From positions 1 to 64,000 of the forward strand of contig ML014213.1 in NCBI GenBank assembly GCA_003615045.1: 64,000 nt of DNA, in the 5' to 3' direction. The stretch is from Caulochytrium protostelioides (taxonomy: Eukaryota; Chytridiomycota; Caulochytriomycetes; Caulochytriales; Caulochytriaceae). Numbering within the stretch: the first letter of the stretch is position 1; every line of letters begins with the position of its first letter. This document shows positions 60,333 through 64,000 of this stretch, in pieces. The notes under the pieces were generated by a model that saw nothing but the letters and a program-made list of their open reading frames with translations, did no database searches and was not told the origin of the DNA. The position numbers were made by a program, and so were the translations under genes.

Positions 60333-60665
60333 CTACTTTTGCTGGGAAGCCATTGCTTGGATCTGCTCGGCATTCAGATTAGCCTTCGGCAGGATGCTCT
60401 GCGGCCCGAGCTCCGGCAGAGGCTCATTCTGCTGAGACCCCGACGAAGCTGGCTTCTGGTTCTGGTCCTGGTCCTGAGGCTGGCTTTTCTGCTGCCGCTC
60501 AAAGGAGAGCACCTCCTGGGCCATGCGCTCGACTTCTTCGTCGCTTTTCTGCGGCATGAAGCCCATCGCTTCGCCACCGAAGCCGCCGATGCCGGCGTTC
60601 TGCAGCGGGTGCGGGTTAGCGTCCGTGTTGGCGTTCGAAGCGCCCTTCGCGTTGCCACTCGACAT
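60333..60665 (-). CDS. Small hydrophilic protein of unknown function
   Basis: From the ATG at 60665 the protein has 110 residues, starting MSSGNAKGASNANTDANPHP. The frame is open upstream to 60815 only through a TTG, and a TATA-like element at about 60776 argues that the leader begins between them. The protein is Asn/Gly-rich at first, then has an acidic amphipathic helix (KSDEEVERMAQEVLSFERQQ), a Gln/Ser-rich stretch, and a C-terminal motif LGPQSILPKANLNAEQIQAM. No signal peptide lies within the ATG-initiated protein. I do not recognise the family. Its coherent composition, clean ATG and TATA motif support a real gene. It shares a divergent promoter region with the LEA-like gene. Confidence 0.6.
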   Translation of the reverse strand: MSSGNAKGASNANTDANPHPLQNAGIGGFGGEAMGFMPQKSDEEVERMAQEVLSFERQQKSQPQDQDQNQKPASSGSQQNEPLPELGPQSILPKANLNAEQIQAMASQQK

Positions 60666-60775
60666 GGTGAGGAGCAGGACGATGCCGAGTGTGAAGATCT
60701 GGAATGATCGAATGGTGGAAAGCGTGTTGGGGTGGAAAGCGTGGCAAGCGTGGCAAGCGTGATGCGAAAACGCCG

Positions 60776-60783
60776 ATATAAAA
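60776..60783 (-). promoter_or_regulatory. TATA-like element for the small minus-strand gene
   Basis: On the minus strand the sequence reads TTTTTTTATATCGG about 115 bases before the ATG at 60665. It is within an otherwise G+C-rich region. Confidence 0.4.
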
Positions 60784-61349
60784 AAATAAAGCGAGTGGAA
60801 GCCTGAATGAACCAATGAATGAATACTCTCGGGGCCAAGACAAGCCGGGACGGGACGAGCGCCTTCGGTCGTTGCATGTTTCCATCGACCGACCGATCGG
60901 CCGGCCGGCCGGCTGGGTTATGTAGACCGCTGGCCTGAAGGTCAGGTCAGGTGGTGTATCCATCGCGGCAATGACCCAGTGTGAAGGCACTCAGGCCTCT
61001 CTCCTCACGCCGAGTCGTCCGTCATGACATCACCCACCCGGCTTCACACTCACGGGTCGGCCGCAGACAGCGTGGCTCAGACCGATGGCTTAGCACTGGC
61101 TATCGGCCAGGCCGGTGCGAACCCGTGTAGACGGCACAGCCACAGGGGGCTCGGCCGGCCATGACGGTCGAGACTGCGGCCGTCGCGCGATGTGGGCGGT
61201 CGGCGCGTTTCCGTGTGCGCGACCGTGTGCCACGGGGCGAACGCGACCGGCGAATGACGCACGTGACGTCATTGGCGCGCCGGTTCCGAATGACCGGCGG
61301 TGCGCCACGATCCGAGTCATCGGAGACGCACATCGGCGGGTGGGCCAAG

Positions 61350-61357
61350 TATAAATA
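61350..61357 (+). promoter_or_regulatory. TATA box of the LEA-like gene
   Basis: A perfect TATAAATA flanked by G+C-rich DNA lies about 250 bases before the ATG at 61605. A start site near 61380 would give a leader of about 220 bases. It is the best TATA box in the window, in keeping with a strongly or inducibly expressed gene. Confidence 0.6.
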
Positions 61358-61464
61358 GCGGCGACCGGCCGGAAGTCAGCGTTGACGAGACGGTCATAGG
61401 GGCCACGGTGGTCGTCCCCCCCAGCACTCCGCCTCCATCTGACTCACCACGGCCTTTGCTCTGC

Positions 61465-61508
61465 ATCCATCTCTGCATCTCTGCATCTCTGCATCTCTGC
61501 ATCTCTAT
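61465..61508 (+). repeat. CATCTCTG tandem repeat in the leader of the LEA-like gene
   Basis: About five direct copies of an 8-base unit (CATCTCTG) lie about 100 bases before the ATG at 61605. The block is pyrimidine-rich, as is common in fungal leaders. Confidence 0.8.
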
Positions 61509-61604
61509 CATCGAACACGCTTGTCTTCACGATTCATACTGATCGATCACTTCGTTGAACCCGATCTGAAACCGACTCCCACTTCTTCAACCCAACACAT
61601 CATC

Positions 61605-62378
61605 ATGCTGTTCAACAAGTTCTTTGTTCCTGTCTCGCGTCAGGTCGGCGTGCGCTCGTTCGCCGTGACGGCGCGCGCTCAGCGTGCGCCGAGCGTGCTT
61701 GACCGCGCTCAACAGACGGTCAAGCAGGCCGTCAATGCCGTTGAGGAGAGCGTCTCGGCCGCCACCAAGACCGTCACCGACACCATGCGCGCCGGTCTGT
61801 ACGACACCGCGCCCAAGACGGCTGATTCGGCCAAGGAGACGGCCCAAGCCGCCGCTAAGACGGCCCGCACGGCCGCCAACGAGTCGGGTGTCCGTGACAC
61901 GGCCAACGCTGCCGCTGGTACGGCTCGTGACACTGCTAACGCCGCCGCTGGTTCGGCGCGCAAGACTGCCAACGCTGCCGCTGGTTCGGCACGCGAGACT
62001 GCTAACTCTGCCGCTGGTTCGGCGCGCGAGACCTACCGCTCTACAGCCCAGGCGGCCGACCGCACCGCCGACCAGGCCACCGATGCTGCCCACCGCACCA
62101 TGAACGAGGCCAGCCGCATGGCCAACGAGGCGACTGAGACCGCGAGCAGGACAGCGCGCTCGGCGACGCAGATGGCCAGCGACTCGGCTCAGACCGCGAA
62201 GGCGTCCATGAAGCAGGCGTCGGATAACATGTCCCAGGGCATGGCGGAGGGCTACCAGGAGTCCAAGCGCGCCGTCAAGCAGGCTGCGGACAACCTCACG
62301 GAGGGTATGGCTGAGGGCTACCAGGAGTCCAAGCGTGCCGTGAAGCAGGCCGCCAAGGACATGAACCTGACCAAGTAA
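61605..62378 (+). CDS. Mitochondrial LEA-like repeat protein
   Basis: From the ATG at 61605 the protein has 257 residues; the frame extends upstream to 61521 only through a TTG. The N-terminus (MLFNKFFVPVSRQVGVRSFA) has Phe, Val and spaced Arg without acidic residues, as in a mitochondrial targeting peptide. The rest is Ala/Thr/Ser/Lys-rich and almost free of large hydrophobics, with 11-residue repeats of the kind seen in group 3 LEA proteins. Four consecutive units such as DTANAAAGTAR lie at residues 98-141. A 23-residue module containing MAEGYQESKRAVKQA occurs twice at the C-terminus (residues about 205-249). Such proteins are disordered in water, fold into amphipathic helices on drying or on membranes, and protect cells during desiccation or heat. 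A stress role here is inference. Confidence 0.8.
   Translation: MLFNKFFVPVSRQVGVRSFAVTARAQRAPSVLDRAQQTVKQAVNAVEESVSAATKTVTDTMRAGLYDTAPKTADSAKETAQAAAKTARTAANESGVRDTANAAAGTARDTANAAAGSARKTANAAAGSARETANSAAGSARETYRSTAQAADRTADQATDAAHRTMNEASRMANEATETASRTARSATQMASDSAQTAKASMKQASDNMSQGMAEGYQESKRAVKQAADNLTEGMAEGYQESKRAVKQAAKDMNLTK
61896..62027 (+). repeat. Four 33-base repeats encoding 11-residue LEA units
   Basis: Four in-frame units of 33 bases (61896-61928, 61929-61961, 61962-61994, 61995-62027) encode near-identical DTANAAAGSAR-type peptides. They point to tandem duplication within the gene. Confidence 0.85.
62217..62351 (+). repeat. Duplicated C-terminal module of the LEA-like gene
   Basis: Units at 62217-62285 and 62286-62351 are closely similar in DNA and protein; both encode GMAEGYQESKRAVKQA. 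The duplication looks recent because many codons are still identical. Confidence 0.85.
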
Positions 62379-63216
62379 CTCCAACAAATTCCTTATTATC
62401 TAATGCGAATGCCAAAAATTAGCGTGTGTGAGTGGTATTCTGGAACGTGGCGGATGTCAGGTGGCTGCTGCCATGCAAGCGGCGCGGATGACGGCAGACG
62501 GCTCTTCAATTGCCATCCATTCACATACCATTGCGTACCGTCTTGATGTTGACCAACGCGGCGACACGGTGAGGCAACCCTATACGGCCAATGTTATACA
62601 TATCGCTATTTGAAAACCAAAGGCGGGCTGGATCATGCCGTTGTGCGGATGGTCATCCGGATCCGTCGACACATGGCGCGCCACTTTGTGCGGGCGACGG
62701 GGCGCATAGTATCGAACTTTGTGGGAACCTTTTGATTTGTTCAAGAAGCCATGAGATCCGAGGCCCGACGCGGTGGACCTCCTCAGCGGCATTTCCAGCG
62801 ATCGTGGCCATGGCCTCCTTGCAGCGCTTCCGGCCCCAGCATGAGTCCGCATTGCGACGGCGTCCAACCCGGCCAGCAATCAACACAGAGTCTTTATCAC
62901 ACAGAACACGCTGCAAGAGCTATAGAATCCCCATTCCGGATGTGATCCAGCGGGTCCCATGGCCCGTCGGGTGAGCGTCACGGGTGAGCGTCACGGCCTT
63001 CGGGACCGAGCGCTTACGACGATATCGATCATCAAAAAAAAAAAAACAACAATACCACCGACGGGCGCCACTCGGAAGACGTTCATGAGTCTTCTAACGG
63101 TCCAACCATACACGACACGTCGATAGAGCGGAGAGACGAGGAGACAGAGAGCGGCAGCCCGAGGGGAGGAAAAGACCACGCCATCGCCCGAGGTCCCAGC
63201 CCGAGGCGAGGGGTCT
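62379..63216. other. Convergent intergenic region
   Basis: It lies between the stop of the LEA-like gene and the stop of the gamma-ear gene. A run of 13 A at about 63034-63046 reads as a T run on the minus strand and may be part of the 3' end of the gamma-ear gene. No gene is recognised. Confidence 0.6.
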
Positions 63217-64000
63217 CTAAGCAAACCCGGCGAAATCGACGATCTCGTCAACGGGCGCCCCCTGGTCCGGCGTAAAGGCGATCTTCAACCGCAGCCGCAC
63301 GGGCACCGCCGACGGGTTCTCGAGGTCAAACGACTGCGTGGCACGGCCACCGGAAGGCGGCAACGCGCTCGCGCTCGCCGGGTGCATCGTTAGCGTCAAG
63401 GCGCGCGGCACAGCGACCTGGAACGCCAGTCCCGAGACCCCGGACGGGCCCGTCGTGCTGAACTGCGCCGTCACGCGCAGCCGCGGGCTCTGCGCCACCG
63501 GTCCGGACGCCGACAGCGTGATGCGCAGACCGGACCGGTGGTAGACTTCGATCGCCGCCGGCGTCGCGGCTGACGGCGCCGTCATCGGACGGCTGCCGAG
63601 CTGCGACAGCGACGACGCCATCGAGGCCGGCGCCGCCGCCGCCGCCGCGGCAGGCGCGCAGCCCAGCAGATCACCGCCGAGATCGAGCGCGTGCAGCGGT
63701 CCCCCGTGTCCACTCGGCGCGGTCGGCGGCGCCGCCGTGGTGTTGAAGAGACCGTCCAGCAGGTTCTGGCCGGTCGGTACGGCCGTGGTCGGCGCCATCG
63801 CAGTCGTAGACGGAGCGCCCATGACGCCGCTGGTGGAAGCGGCGACCGGCTGCAAGTCCATCAGGTCGCCGAGCAAGTTGGAGGCGCCCGGCGCGCCAAG
63901 GCCCATCGGGAGGGTCGATGCCTTGGAAGCGGCGGTCGCCGCGACGACGACGCCGTCGGTCGAGGTATCAAAGAGCAGACTCATCAGGTCATCCTGAGCG
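63217..64000 (-). CDS. C-terminal hinge and gamma-ear of an AP-1 gamma-adaptin or GGA-like protein (partial)
   Basis: The minus-strand frame has no start that must be used inside the window: it stays open to base 64000 through the codons before Met at 63984, reading AQDDLMSLLFD. It is therefore the 3' end of a gene entering from the right. The first 130 residues are a hinge rich in Ala, Thr and Pro with acidic-leucine motifs (LLGDLMDL, DLGGDLLG) like clathrin boxes. The last 110 residues form an immunoglobulin-like gamma-ear domain: EVYHRSGLRITLSAS, then GLAFQVAVPRALTLTMHPAS, then VRLRLKIAFTPDQGAPVDEI, ending VDFAGFA. Such ears recruit accessory proteins, including epsinR/Ent3. The choice between gamma-adaptin and GGA needs the missing N-terminal part; gamma-adaptin is slightly favoured. 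Confidence 0.85.
   Translation of the reverse strand, partial: AQDDLMSLLFDTSTDGVVVAATAASKASTLPMGLGAPGASNLLGDLMDLQPVAASTSGVMGAPSTTAMAPTTAVPTGQNLLDGLFNTTAAPPTAPSGHGGPLHALDLGGDLLGCAPAAAAAAAPASMASSLSQLGSRPMTAPSAATPAAIEVYHRSGLRITLSASGPVAQSPRLRVTAQFSTTGPSGVSGLAFQVAVPRALTLTMHPASASALPPSGGRATQSFDLENPSAVPVRLRLKIAFTPDQGAPVDEIVDFAGFA

Larger units (their letters stand above)
60666..61604. promoter_or_regulatory. Divergent promoter region of the small gene and the LEA-like gene
   Basis: The 0.94 kb between two divergent ATGs has a TATA-like element for each direction. It also contains CCGG-repeat palindromic sequence (about 60893-60912), two AGGGG motifs of the yeast stress-element type (about 61144-61149 and 61396-61401), and an 8-base CATCTCTG repeat in the presumed leader of the LEA-like gene. 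Factor binding is inference. Confidence 0.5.

Overview
The window is eukaryotic nuclear DNA, strongly G+C-rich, with long single-exon genes on both strands and codon third positions dominated by G and C. The gene set points to a fungus: a Pmt4-type protein O-mannosyltransferase, a Sla1 endocytic adaptor, an Sfp1-type zinc-finger factor, a Bir1-type BIR protein and a Ctf4/Mcl1 replication factor. Several genes keep forms that budding and fission yeast have lost: a MYSM1-type SWIRM/JAMM histone deubiquitinase, a DCAF12-type WD40 protein, and a very long DMXL-like Rav1. I infer an early-diverging, chytrid-grade fungus; the base composition would fit something like Caulochytrium, but the genus is a guess.

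Layout, left to right: the N-terminal end of an unidentified protein (minus, cut by the window edge); a C2-like plus PH domain protein (possibly anillin-like); PMT4; an Sfp1/JAZF1-type zinc-finger factor (minus); a PQ-loop membrane protein (minus); a two-BIR protein (minus); a long gene-poor stretch; a Ser/Thr/Asn-rich single-pass surface protein; a DCAF12 homologue; TAF10; a thioredoxin-fold ER membrane protein (minus); a giant RAV1/DMXL gene (minus); an ENT3/epsinR gene in three exons; CTF4 (minus); an F-box protein; an unassigned coiled-coil protein; a MYSM1-like deubiquitinase (minus); SLA1; a small unassigned protein (minus); a mitochondrial LEA-like repeat protein; and the C-terminal hinge and ear of an AP-1 gamma-adaptin or GGA-like protein (minus, cut by the right edge).

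The genes are not an operon. There is a loose theme of clathrin and endosome trafficking (RAV1, ENT3/epsinR, SLA1, the gamma-ear protein) and another of chromatin and transcription (TAF10, MYSM1-like, SFP1-like, CTF4, BIR1). Chance linkage is the default reading.

Several open frames extend upstream of the first ATG through GTG or TTG codons. I placed those starts at the first ATG that fits the protein family: 16317, 20174, 28107, 37924, 45158, 49186, 55652, 60665 and 61605. One gene is clearly spliced; its two introns (39941-40116 and 40169-40325) could be placed exactly because the joined frame restores a textbook ENTH domain. I found no tRNA, rRNA, CRISPR array or recognisable transposon. 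Long intergenic regions carry microsatellites and short tandem repeats. No wholly new system is evident; the most useful leads are the unusual domain variants listed in the findings.
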